A DNA stretch of 64,000 bases, from the NCBI GenBank assembly GCA_003008705.1, contig PDUO01000003.1, forward strand, positions 752,793-816,792, given 5' to 3'. This stretch comes from Pezicula radicicola. Lineage: Eukaryota > Ascomycota > Leotiomycetes > Helotiales > Dermateaceae. The notes below the pieces were generated by a model. The model was not told the origin of the DNA, did not search any database, and worked only from the letters and a program-made list of their open reading frames with translations. A program made the position numbers and the translations under genes. Of this stretch, positions 11,882 through 22,580 are shown piece after piece. Each line of letters starts with the position of its first letter. Position 1 is the stretch's first letter.

Positions 11882-12209
11882 CGTAATTGACTACCCAAAG
11901 CGTGATAGAGTGGATGTGTATGCAAAGAAATCAAATGAAAGGCACGATCGCGATGGTACGAGTCTTGAGGTTGTAGCTTCCAACTGTGCCACTGCGAGTG
12001 AGGTTTTCTTTTCCCCTCTCTACACGGTTTCACGCGACTGATACGTGTCTCATGAATATCCTGCTGTCTGGGAGATTTGGGGTTAGGCTTAGGGTTAGGC
12101 TTAGGGTTAGAACCTGAGGTTATAACTGCCACATGCGGAGCGATCAGCTGCTAAGTATTATGGTATTATCATTATATCACTTCTTTTCAACGAGCAAGTG
12201 CACCTTTAA
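11882..12209. other. Intergenic
   Basis: Upstream region of the leftward unknown gene. It contains the telomere-like repeat at 12079-12110 and otherwise nothing I can support. Confidence 0.45.
12079..12110 (+). repeat. Interstitial telomere-like repeat
   Basis: Two tandem copies of GGGTTAGGCTTA and a partial third, a variant of the fungal TTAGGG telomere unit alternating with TTAGGC. The tract is short and lies between genes, far from any chromosome end visible here. Confidence 0.6.
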
Positions 12210-13626
12210 CTACGAGCTGTATATGCTCAAAACATCAGTGCCGTTGGAATAATCCACCTCACAGCTGGTACCATAATCGCCAACGACCTCAGCCATTGAA
12301 GTCAACCAACTCGACAGATCATCTCCGGAACAACTCTCGCCTAGTCTATCAGCACATCCAACTAGCCCCTGGGGGCTGTTGTTTACAAGAACTCGGTAAA
12401 ATGTTCCTGAATCGAAGCCGAAGCCGTCACACTCCATCTTTTCAATGGCAATGTTTGTCAAGAACTGAAGGATGTTGCTTGATTTCCAGGATCGGCGATA
12501 GTTAATAGTGTTCAACGGCATTGTCGCATTAATATCGTTTGCTCCAGACTATGCAGAGTTGTTGAATAATCCAAGTGCTACCAAGACGGTAGGTAGCAAC
12601 TCTCGGTGAGTGAACGAGATATAGAGGTCCTGATCGGTCGTGGCATTTGACATGTTATTCTGCGTTGATATGAGAGTATTGAAAGTGGCATTGACCCAGG
12701 GAAATCCTATAGCATCAATCACGGGATTTCCGTAACCTGTGTTATAATGATATTGAATATCGTTTGTGTATCCGAAGCCGAGCCATTCGTTGGGCGAAAG
12801 TACTTCAAGATTGCAGAAGGGAGACGAACCCCGGATGACTGTTTCGTAGCCGTATAGAAGGGACATGGCGTAGATATCGTTGGCACTGAAGTTAAATGCT
12901 GGAGCAGCCGTGTCAAAGCGAGCAACCACCGGTTTAGTATAGATATCTTGGTATTGCTGAACTTGTTAGCAGGATGCAATTGAAGTCGTAGAGGCGCACA
13001 CATACCTGAGCCTGGTCACTCCCTGCTGATCAACTGTAGGCTGGACAGCCCTCATACGGCGTCAGAGAATTTGCGGCCTCCTCTTCTCCTTCAGAGACCT
13101 GAACCACCTCAATATCAGAAGCATCAACCGCAAGTCCGTTGACAAGAGCCTTCGCACTCTTCAAAGTCCGTTCCGCAGTAGACGTCCATATCTCCTCTGG
13201 CGTACGCAGTGTTTGGTACCTCTGAGTAATATTGACGCCCAAACCTGTAGCTTCCAGTTTTCCTGCCCTTATCAACATCTCCTGCTCTGCGTCTGTGATT
13301 GGGTTCTGCCATATCTAGAGGAAAGAGAGGACGGGGATCTTTGTCCAGTCAACAGTCGAGTTCCCTAGTTTCTGCACGAAAGGCTCGATGTACTCTTCGT
13401 AATCGAAATCGTTGGCAAATATAGCAGCATGGCGGACAAGGTAAGCTGCTCTTGTGACATTGCAACCTTGAGGAGGTGCTGGATCAGTCGGATGGTCGAG
13501 AGGGTCGTAGGTAGGGGTGACGCCAGCAAGGTGCTCTAGAGGATCAAAGGAATAGGAATCTGGATAGTGAGAGAGGGCTGTGCCTGCAAACAGAGCTGCA
13601 TAGAGAAAAGAGGTAGAAGGATACAT
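12210..13626 (-). pseudogene. Histidine acid phosphatase with three in-frame stops
   Basis: Secreted histidine-acid-phosphatase/phytase family. Exons 13626-13006 and 12956-12210 (intron 49 nt, GTATGT/GTTCAG) keep one frame. It has a signal peptide at the start (MYPSTSFLYAALFAGTALS), the phosphohistidine segment AAYLVRHAAIFANDFDYE, GCPAYS, a substrate-pocket region and the late motif ISFTHRELLPTVLVALGLF, ending at a stop at 12210-12212. Stops interrupt it: TAG 13315-13317 (between LSFL and IWQNPI), TGA 13030-13032 (inside PAYS-SAGSDQAQ) and TAG 12549-12551. The phase on both sides is preserved and no intron of workable size removes them. Each fits C-to-T from CAG or CGA. Identity is very likely; I infer loss of function. 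Confidence 0.8.
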
Positions 13627-13761
13627 GGTGGGCAATGGCGAGAGGATAGAGAGGAAGTCATGAGGGAGGCTGAAAGGAATGAGTACTTGTACCTAAAAAT
13701 CGCATTGGGATCAACATTAGCATGTTCGCCCTAATCGTCATCTCGCATGGCAATTGGCATC

Positions 13762-14136
13762 GTGTTGTTGACTTAGGCAAAACGATATCACGATTCCTAT
13801 ATTGTAACAAGATGATATGATATTAGAAGCCCCGTATTGTCGTGAAATGATATGATATAAGAGTGCCCATATTGCCAATATATTGTCATATTGCGATATT
13901 GTTTAGCCCAAAATGGCCTCCCATATAGGCTTCGAAATAGGCTCCTATATAGGCTTTGAAATTATAGGGGATGAGATAGTCAATATAGAGTTAGGATTAC
14001 TTAGTGTCATGTGACGATATTATTTATATTGGCAATATGGCAACATTATTGCTAGCAAAATGATATAGAAGTTCCTATATCGCAAATGAAACGATATTAG
14101 ATTTCTTATATCGTTTTGTTTATATTGTTAGCAACA
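13762..14136. mobile_element. Small inverted-repeat element
   Basis: About 375 bp of AT-rich sequence bounded by GTGTTG...CAACAC. Both ends continue inward to AAAACGATATNA after a gap of different length, so the terminal inverted repeats are imperfect. The inside is full of ATATCG/CGATAT and CTATATAGGC words. No open frame. It sits exactly between the decayed phosphatase promoter and the truncated sugar transporter. No clear target-site duplication. Confidence 0.5.
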
Positions 14137-14209
14137 CTGACCAGACGTTGGAAGATGATAACAAATAGCGGCAGTACAGCTAGAGTAACTGCGAGGGTTC
14201 AGAGGACGA

Positions 14210-14759
14210 TTCATCATTGCAATTGTCGGTACCGCCGCGCCTGACTCTGGAGCAGCTGGCTACGTCCTCGTCGTCTTTGTACGCATCTACATGTAAGATC
14301 ACACGCACCTCCCCAAGGAAACCCCAACACTGACTTCATATCCACAGTTCCTTTTTCGCATCAACCTGGGGACCAGCAGCCTGGGTAATAATCGGCGAGA
14401 TCTTCCCACTCCCAATTCGAGCGAAGGGAGTAGCAATGTCCACAGCAAGCAACTGGCTCTGGAATTTCATAATCGGATATATCACACCTTACATGGTAGA
14501 CGAAAACGAAGGAAACCTTGGCGCTAAAGTATTCTTCGTATGGGGCGCAACACGTACAGCTTGTATATTGTTTGCTTACTTCTTTGTTCCGGAAACTAAG
14601 GGGCTTTCGCTTGAGCAGGTTGATAAGATGATGGAGGAGTGTACGCCTAGACAGAGTTCTAGGTGGGTACCGCATTCTACTTATGCTGCTGAGTTGGGTA
14701 TGGAGAAGAATGTAGGCGTTGTTGAACATGATGCTGAGCATGCTGAGTTGAAGGTTTGA
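14210..14759 (+). pseudogene. Sugar transporter, 3' fragment
   Basis: Exons 14210-14292 and 14348-14759 (intron 55 nt, GTAAGA/CCACAG) encode only the last third of a hexose-transporter-type MFS protein. FIIAIVGTAAPDSGAAGY is followed by STWGPAAWVIIGEIFPLPIR, SNWLWNFIIGYITPYMV and FVPETKGLSLEQVDKMMEE, then the cytosolic tail and TGA. The family needs twelve membrane spans; about three and a half remain. Upstream of 14210 the homology stops and within 75 bases the inverted-repeat element begins. This is a 5'-truncated gene, probably cut by deletion or insertion at the element. Confidence 0.8.
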
Positions 14760-15444
14760 TGATTTGGGATTGGGTGTTATATTGAAATTTGATAATACTG
14801 TGGTACTCTATATTAGATTAGATTCTTGCGCTGTAGACGGTTTAGAAGAGAAAGGAAGTTTGCGGATGCAAATCTGTCGCTTTTTCTATATCTATAAACT
14901 AGCTAGCATTAGCGTATTAGATATTTTGATACCAATATCTCTAATCCTAGCAGCAGAAATGAGGGATTGACGATGGGCACCCAAAAGTCGGTGGTAAGTA
15001 AGTGTCTCTAAAAATGTAACAGGGTCTCGTTATTAGCTTCTAGTCTTTTTGGAAACCTTCTTAGCTATCTTTAGTTTATTCCCGAGTTATCAAAAAGAGT
15101 TTCCAGGTTGGCAGGGAAGGGGTGAATACCATCCCACTCTCTTATGGCCTCGCTTATGTACTAGTTGTATGTGTTCAGAGATGGTGAAATGCCTCCACAA
15201 TTTGGCGTATGCACGCTTAAATGGTTCCGGCAAGTCCAGTGCCAGCTTCCCGGCAATATTGTTGGATTTGAGGTAAGTTAGCGTAGCCATACAAGAGCTG
15301 TGATTTATCAGCTGGTGTATGTGATCTTTTGCTATTAATGAAGGCAAATATTTCAAAGGCTCTGCTTATGTGGAATGAACGTACTCAAGTAGAGATCTTA
15401 GAATTTTACAACTTCCGAATTTTGGACTTCACTTCTCATACAGC
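14760..15444. other. Intergenic
   Basis: No gene supported. Overlapping open frames at about 15050-15356 on both strands lack ATG support or motifs. The bases just before 15445 serve as the P450 promoter. Confidence 0.4.
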
Positions 15445-17343
15445 ATGACTTTCCTTGCAGATTTCTGGATAGGAAGTCCCGTCCCTCTTCTCCTCAACAC
15501 TTCCGCTCTTCTACTGGTCATCGTCCTATTTTACTTCATTGTCAATGAATACGTCAGGTACAGCAACCGAATAAAAGGAATTCCAGGCCCTCCAGGCCTT
15601 CCAATAATTGGAAACCTCCATCAAGTACCTTCCCTCCCACACACATCGCCTTCCAATAAACAAACAACCAAACTAATGTCTCAAAACCAAATAGATACAC
15701 AACCAACTAGCAGCCGAACAATACAGAATCTGGGCAAGCCAATATGGCGATGTTTTCCAAATCCAACTTGGGAATATGCCAATCCTAATCATTAATTCAG
15801 CAACAGCAGCCAAAGAACTTCTTTTATCCCAAGGCTCAGCTATGAATAGTCGACCTATATTTCATGTCTTTCATAAAGTTGTTAGTAAGAGTATTACCAG
15901 TATTGGAACTAGTCCTTGGAATGAAAGTTGTAAGAATAGGAGAAAGGCTTCAGCTTCGGCTTTGAATAGGGCGAAGGCTGAGAGTTATGAACCTGTGAGT
16001 TTGTGTTCCTGAATTTTGACTTCTTCTTTTGAGGTAGAAGACTTATTTTTAATTGGGTGAATTAGATCCTTAAATTGGAATCTAAGGAATTACTTAGAGA
16101 ACTTTTGGAGTACGGGAAAGTGGGACGGTGGCTTTGAGTTATCATTCTATCATTCAACGATATTCTCTGAACCTAGTACTTACTCTAAATTATGGTACAA
16201 GGTAATTCATTCTATTTGCTCTCTTTGTCCATTCCTTCTAATCCTTTAATAGGGTAGCATCAACCAAAGATCTCAAATCAGGTACCCAGAGCGAAATAGT
16301 CTACGTAGAATCCGAGATCTCCAAACTCCGTTCTACAGCAGTAAACTACACAAACTACATACCATTCCTACGACTCTTTGAGCCATTTCAAAAAGCCAAC
16401 ACCCACGGAGCTGATATTGGTAAACGACGAAGAGATTACAATGCAATCTTATTACATGAATTAAAAGAACGAATAAAGGCTAGAACTGATAAACCTTGTA
16501 TTCAAGGGAACGTACTCAAAGATCCTGAGGCAAAACTGTCTGGGGATGAGTTGACTAGTATCAGTCTTAGTATGATGGCTGTAAGCTTCCTCAAACTCTT
16601 CTTAATATCTATTAGCTGAGTTGATGACAGGGAGCTGAAAGTAGCACTCCATCCATTGAATGGGCGCTTCTTTTACTCAGTCGTACACCTTCCATTCAAG
16701 AAACAGCATTTAAAGCCATTCAGAACACAGCCGGACAGGACTTCGATCCATTTCTTGACACTCGCGTAGATTATGTGATGGCGTTCACGCAGGAAACGTT
16801 GAGATATTTTACAGTTTTAAGGCTTGCTTTACCTAAAGCTGCTTATACCGATGCAGTTTGGAACGGATATAAGATTCCTAAGGGAACAGCCGTCTTTTTG
16901 AATGCATGGGCTTGTAATCGAGGTAAGTCTCCAACATATCCAACACCATACCACACAATGTCCCGTACTAACAAAACATAAACAAAAAAGACCCAAAAGT
17001 TTTCCAAAACGCCTTTGAATTTCAACCGGAACGCTGGCTCAGACCCGATGTCGAGAAAACAGGAACTTCACATTACGCTTTTGGATATGGAGGGAGGATG
17101 TGTGTTGCTTCTCACTTGGCTAATAGAGCTTTATATCTCGCATTTCTTCACCTGTTTGCGAATTTTCGTATCTTACCTGCCGAGTCTAAAGATGATCAGT
17201 TTGGACAAGATGAGTCTTCTGTAGTATTTGATCCGCTTGAGGGTGTTGCGGATGTTAATGCTACGGGTTCTGAACCGAGACAATTTGCTTTGCGATTTGT
17301 GCCGAGGGATGAGGAGCGATTGGTTAGGGCGTTGAATGCTTGA
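15445..17343 (+). pseudogene. CYP504-like cytochrome P450, one-base frameshift
   Basis: Exons 15445-15624, 15695-15994, 16066-16201, 16253-16580, 16631-16922 and 16991-17343. An N-terminal anchor (LLLNTSALLLVIVLFYFIV) is followed by GIPGPPGLPIIGNLHQ, SISLSMMAGAESSTPS (I-helix), ETLRYF (ExxR) and the heme loop HYAFGYGGRMCVASHLA. The heme loop and N-terminus resemble phenylacetate 2-hydroxylase P450s. Exon 3 is 136 nt, against 137 nt in the paralogue at 24940. After LLEYGKVG the frame runs into TGA (about 16134), while the shifted frame continues with IIQRYSLNLVLTLNYGTR as in the paralogue. One base is therefore missing near 16125-16130. All other exons are intact, so the loss is recent or is a sequence error. 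Confidence 0.8.
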
Positions 17344-18330
17344 TTTGGAATTTCTTGAAGAAAATTATTCGGTTTTCTGGTTCTGTGAGAGCAACAGCAT
17401 ACAAGGATTTCCTCGTTGTCCGTTTTGGTGTGTAGGCATGTAGTGAAGAAATGACTGGGTGCAAAGAGAGCGTCTTTAGAAACCTACCAGGATATCTCCT
17501 GTAGAACGTTTTGCTTAACTTGCTTTGCACTCACTCAATTGACTTGAGTTACTCGGGTTACTCGGACCTGGATTTGGGTAACTTAATTCTAAACCTCTGG
17601 TAACCTTATTCTTAGGCAGCCTATGAAGTGACCATTAAGAGAAAGGGATTTTGTGCGAATAAGATTTAAATAAAACATCCTACTACTTTCGAACGAAGCG
17701 CCCCTCGAGACCTTGCCGAGTATCGCGCGACACCAAGCTTTCTCCGCATTTTGGTAGTTTGAAAAACGACACTCCAAGATTCCGACACATTCAGCTTATC
17801 ATATTTAACACAGTGCAGCATTTGACTATACCTTTCTGAGTTCAAATTGAGTGAAAGATCCGACAGCTAGTAGCTATGATATAGTTACATCGCAGATTAA
17901 CTTCGTAAATCCAGTTAACTGTGGGTCCTTATGCGTAACCGTGACATGAAAAATAAGCTCAGTCCGGACTGAATTTATGTCTACCCCTTCGACAACATGA
18001 TTAGTTAAACCTAAATGGCATCCTAGAACATTCGTCTAATTTGTCTTAATGTGTACGACTTAAGCCACCTCATATACCTTGAATCTGGGAGAAAGGATGT
18101 CTTTGTATCTCGGGAAAGACCGGAATTAAGCATCGAGGGGGATTACGGCATCGAATGCGGGGTCCTGGAGCTATCAAACTTAATGATCTTAAACCTATTT
18201 TACAACAAATAACTTGTCTTTCATCATCCTTCCATCCTCTGAGGTTTAAACATCTTTTCACAGTAGTCGTGTTTTTATTTACATTTTGAAATCGACCTTA
18301 TATTTTCAATCAATAAATCATTTCGCAAAT
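17344..18330. other. Intergenic
   Basis: No gene. A few degenerate 18-bp-type repeat copies lie at about 17520-17590 (GACTTGAGTTACTCGG and neighbours). The remainder is the upstream region of the SDR gene. Confidence 0.5.
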
Positions 18331-19346
18331 ATGTGGAGCATTGAAGCAGCAAACCTCTTCAGCGTCAAGGGCCTAGTAGCCGTAGTCACGGGTGGAGGCT
18401 CCGGTTTGTACCATTTTCACGTGAAACAGAATTTGGTTGCTGAAGAGACTAGGAATTGGGCTCATGATGGCAAAGGCTCTTGAGGCGAACGGCGCCAAGG
18501 TCTACATCATCGGTCGAAGACTAGCGACTTTGGAAGCAGCAGCGAAACAATCTGTAAGTGGAACAGAATTCACCTCAAGTAGCAAATGCCTAATCATAAA
18601 TCAGCAATATGCAAATATCATTCCACTCCAAGGAGATATAACCAATAAGGATGATCTTACGAAGATAGTAGAAAAGATCGCAGCAGACGACGGCTTCATA
18701 AACGTGTTGATAGCGAATTCAGGAATTACTGGACCAACATTCGAAAGGCTGAAGCCAAAATCATCAATCTCTGAATTCCGCAACAATCTCTGGGCAACTG
18801 ACCCTGACGATTTCACTCACACTTACAAAGTCAACACGTCTGGAGTTTTCTTTTCGGTTGTGGCATTCTTGGAGCTCCTTGATGCAGGGAACAAGAAAGG
18901 CAATGTTGAGCAGAAGAGTCAGGTCATTGCTATATCATCCGTGTCTGCTTTCAGTCGTGTTTCTTTGTCTAGTTATGCGTATGGTACAAGTAAAGCTGCT
19001 GTCGTGGATTTGATGAAGAAATTCGCTACGTCCTTGGTCCCATACAGTATCCGAAGTAACGTCATTGCGCCAGGTCGTAAGTAGAATAACTCTTTCACTC
19101 ATTCCAAGGCTCAAGTATTAACAATCTGTAGTTTTTCCATCGGAGATGGCGGATGGTCTTATTGAAAGCCTCACTACAAACGAAAATAAAATCCAGAGCT
19201 CTATTATTCCTCTCGAACGTGCAGGTAGTCTTGAGGACATGGCTGGTGCTACGTTATTCTTGACTTCGCGAGCTGGTGCTTATCTCAATGGAAATGTCAT
19301 ATTAAATGATGGTGGACGGTTAGGTATTATTCCGTCTAGTTATTGA
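18331..19346 (+). CDS. Short-chain dehydrogenase/reductase
   Basis: Exons 18331-18403, 18453-18553, 18605-19076 and 19132-19346 (introns 49, 51 and 55 nt) give 286 aa. Classical SDR: the cofactor loop VVTGGGSGIG is formed across intron 1, then ANSG, the catalytic Ser region ISSVSAFS, YAYGTSKAA (Y-x3-K) and IAPGLF. An NAD(P)(H)-dependent oxidoreductase of unknown substrate, cytosolic. A basic residue pair after the first strand (GRR) hints at NADP. It sits between the two CYP504-like P450s next to a carrier, so it may oxidise or reduce a product of the same pathway (inference). Splice phases agree at each junction. Confidence 0.88.
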
Positions 19347-19391
19347 TGCAAAACAAGTTCTAGCTATCTTTGACGTACTCAAATTCCGCGT

Positions 19392-21234
19392 CTATAGAGC
19401 GAATCTGAATGCAGGATTCGTCTCAATGCCAGCAACCCTCGTTATCTCCCCTCTGTTCAATTTGCCATTAATTCTTGCATAGTATTGTCTTTGGGCAAGG
19501 CAAACTACAATGAATACGCCTTGTGTGACAGCAACCGTGATCAAGGCTGGTTTGTAAATCGGTGCGTCTTGTGCTCTGAAAACAGCGGATGAAATGATAC
19601 CAGCCAGGTTTTGGAACCCAAATAAGAGCCCAAGGGTCAAAGCTCGACCAGTGGTGGTATGTGTATTACTTGACACCCAAGCTGGGACAAGAATACCGGG
19701 TGTGAATGTTCCGAAGGTGATCATGTACTTTAAGCCAGAATTAGCAAAGTCATGAGCGAATATCTTACGAGAAGCTCTTACGGTAATGAAGTAGCCAACT
19801 TTGACATGAGAAACGAGATCTAGTGTGCCGAGTAGGACAAATCCGATGAGCGACACCAACAGGGCACCTGAAGCAATGCTGGCTCGTTGCTGGAAGTGGT
19901 CCGACAACCACGAAGTAGACAATTGAATGAAGGCTGCGGTTAAGTTCGGACCAACAGTGTATAGATTCGCTTGTGCTGTATTTTTTGTCAACCGCTTCAC
20001 CATTGTCTACAGGATATATCAGTTCCGAACATTCAAGACGCGGGTGAGAGTCTTACGGGTAAGAAGTTTGAACTACTATTACTTCCAATTCCGTACATGA
20101 GAGCCATGAATCCAAAACTCCATACTTTCCAGTCCTTTAGTTCCCGGCCTGCATCCTCCCAGGAAAATGTCTCCGAAGTTGTATCTTGGTGAAGTCGGGT
20201 TTCGGAGAGCAGAGCTTCTTCTTCTGTGAACCACCGTGACTTTCGCACACTGTGCGGAAGCCAGAAGAAATTCACGATTGAAATCCAGACTGTCATTCCT
20301 CCTTCAATCAAGAAGAGATATTGCCATCCCTAATACCATTAGCTTTTTTAACTCGTAAAATTGAATGAACGGTGCCAACAAGTTCATGATTCGCTTAGCT
20401 TCACGAATCCTTTACCAAACCGTAAATTACTTAAGTGAGTTACCCAGATGTTAAGTCACCCACTTTGAGTGAATTATTTTGCCTGAATTCAGGAAGAGAT
20501 TCATGAACTAAGCGATTCAGGAGCTCGTCGGTGCATAGCAAAACATACCTTAAGCGAGCGATGCCATTGAAATACACTGTAAGCAATAACGCCACTGACA
20601 GCACCCTAGAAATCTGTCAGTTTACGCGTTACATTCCCAAATTTTTGATTTATATCTCACAGCAATAAAACCCATCATTCCAAACGCTGAGATCCGCAAA
20701 GATAACTCCTTACGAGTGTAGAATAACGAACAATAGAAGATAGCACAAGGAAGAAACCCCGCCTCTACTGCACCCATCAAGACTCGGCATGCAAGTATAC
20801 CGCCAAAGTTCTTCGTTCCAGCAGAAGCCATTGCCAAACTGCCCCAACAGAACATTATAACGGGCATCACCACGGCAGGATTAAACCGCTTTGCGAGCAT
20901 AGTAGCTGGGATGTTAAATAGCCCATAAGGAATGTAGAAGAGAATCAAAAGTAAAGAGTACTGGTTTCCAACTAGGCCTAGATCTGTTTCTATACCGCCT
21001 GTTTTTGCGTTTCCGAGGTTGGCTCGATCGAGGGTATGAGTGAAGTATGCGAGCACTTAAAATAGATTAGCTGAGGTTTTGAAGGACGAAATTTTACAAC
21101 TCACTTAGTCCCGGCATCAAGACCAGATCAAGCTTCCGGACAAGTCTCTTCTCAGCTGCAGATTTGACAGCTGAAAGAGATGTTTCCGAGGGCGAGTGAA
21201 CACTCGTTGTCGCTTCTGTCTTGACTTCAGACAT
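19392..21234 (-). CDS. MFS carrier, Dal5/allantoate-permease type
   Basis: Exons 21234-21105, 21055-20661, 20605-20549, 20329-20057, 20006-19782 and 19727-19392 give 471 aa. It starts MSEVKTEATTSVHSPSE and reaches the family TM1 segment LVLMPGLMLAYFTHTLDRANLGNA. YSLLLILFYIPYGLFNIPA, RVLMGAVEAGFLPCAIFY, FLIEGGMTVWIS and the C-terminal NPAFRFAL follow. A plasma-membrane symporter of the anion:cation family with unknown substrate. It runs convergently to the SDR gene, 45 bp away. Intron 3 (20330-20548, 219 nt) is unusually long for this window and carries an inverted-repeat element with copies of the 18-bp repeat. Intron 5 is a multiple of three and is removed on family grounds (GYFIT|YMITFG). 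Confidence 0.88.
20386..20519. mobile_element. Fold-back element inside a carrier intron
   Basis: Arms of about 27 bp, TGATTCGCTTAGCTTCACG at the left and its imperfect reverse complement ending at 20519, enclose about 80 bp. The enclosed sequence contains AAGTGAGTTACCC and other 18-bp-repeat units. It lies wholly within intron 3 of the Dal5-type carrier. Confidence 0.5.
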
Positions 21235-22580
21235 GTTGATAGGAACAAAAGACCGTCAATAATGAAGTGTTTGTGAAATATCAACGAAGGAGAGAAATTG
21301 AGCAGTTGCTACGTTGCAGACGTCCCAATGAAGATAAGGTCTCGAGAGTGCGTACACCTTGAATTGGCTGGACCAACACCTGAGTACCACAATTATGCTG
21401 CCATGCATTCATCATCGGTATACCTGCTGATAACGGTCCAGCGTGCATTGCACCTTATCAACCAAGATGTCGCCATACAGCGAATTGCAGAAAGATCCGC
21501 AACTTTGCGATCTCCTTAACATTTTGATCTTTGAAATCATATCCAGAGTCGTTCAGATAGCAAGGGTTTATTTCCGGCAGGCATTTTTGCCATTGTTGGT
21601 TATTGGCTGCCAAAATTGTCGTTAAACAGTTCTCCACAAATTTTAGGAGTCGTCGTTCCGGTGAAGTTGTGAACAAGAGTGGAGAGGTCTTGTGAGGCAC
21701 CGTTCACACTGCAGATGAAGTACCTGATGGAAAAGTGCGACGAGGCCTTGATATAACCTTAAGGGTAAGGCAAGGGCATGTGAAATCCGTATAGCCGGTT
21801 AAGGATGGGGGCTCCTTTTCAATAAATTCAAGGATCAACATGCAATTTCCATGCAAGCCACTTTCTTACGATAGCTTGACTACTGATACACGTACGACGC
21901 TAAAAATGATATTTGACAATACTACTCTCTATTTGAATTTTTTGGGGGGTCGTGACTTTTAGGTAACTCAATTTATTTTTGGCTTTTAAGTGACTGACTT
22001 GATTTGAATAATTGGCTTGAGGTTAAACTTGAGTAAGTGATTTGTTCTGAGTAACTAGCTTGATATTTAATTTCAGTAACTGTCTTAATATGAGTAACTC
22101 ACTTAGTTTTAAACCTGAACAACAGACCTAATCTGAGTAACTGGCTTGATTTATGCAAACCCACTCGTTTTGAGTAAGTCATTGACTTGAGTAAACTTAT
22201 GTTTTGCGTGTAATATCAATTGGAGCGCTGTATATGTATCACAAGCCGGCAGCTTGGTGACCCACAACCTTATCTCGACTCCTGAGGCCTGGGTTTTGTG
22301 GGGAAGGGTCAGAAGACTCAGAAGACGTGCTTAATATGCTCGCTTAAACCCGGCTGGGAGAGAAAATAGAGAAGTAACACTGGACGATGTTTCCAGTTAT
22401 GTGGTTGGCAGGATTTGTATTCCACTCTTGATCGTAATTTCTCATCCAAGGCTGTTTCCCTCTCTGCTGTATTCATTCCCAAAGGGCGTCCGAGCCTTGA
22501 CATTCCTCAATTTGTTCCCATGTTCAGTTATTAGGCATAGTTCAGATTTACGACTTGATGCTCTATAACTATAAGCAACC
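21235..22580. other. Intergenic between divergent genes
   Basis: Shared upstream region of the leftward carrier and the rightward dipeptidase. It contains the reverse-oriented 18-bp repeat array (21955-22200). No gene otherwise. Confidence 0.5.
21955..22200 (-). repeat. Degenerate 18-bp tandem repeat array
   Basis: About ten imperfect units of GAGTAACTCACTTGATTT (18 bp), some separated by partial units. It is the reverse complement of the array at 24326-24470, with the dipeptidase gene between the two. Confidence 0.65.

Noticed and set aside
11710..12132. Minus-strand open frame with NPKPNPK repeats
   Set aside because: It is created by translating the telomere-like tract and overlaps the real 294-aa gene in another frame.
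13315..13340. CT-rich stretch before TAG as an intron acceptor in the phosphatase
   Set aside because: It resembles an acceptor, but no donor in range leaves the conserved LSFL-IWQNPI region intact, and the frame is continuous across the stop.
1..13626. Stops in the catalase and phosphatase as sites of A-to-I RNA editing (UAG to UGG), as in sexual-stage ascomycetes
   Set aside because: The residues expected at the catalase stops are Gln and Arg, not Trp. TAA would need two edits. C-to-T mutation explains all cases more simply.
15050..15356. Overlapping open frames on both strands as a small gene
   Set aside because: No motif; the minus frame starts at a non-ATG codon and the plus frame lacks splice or promoter support.
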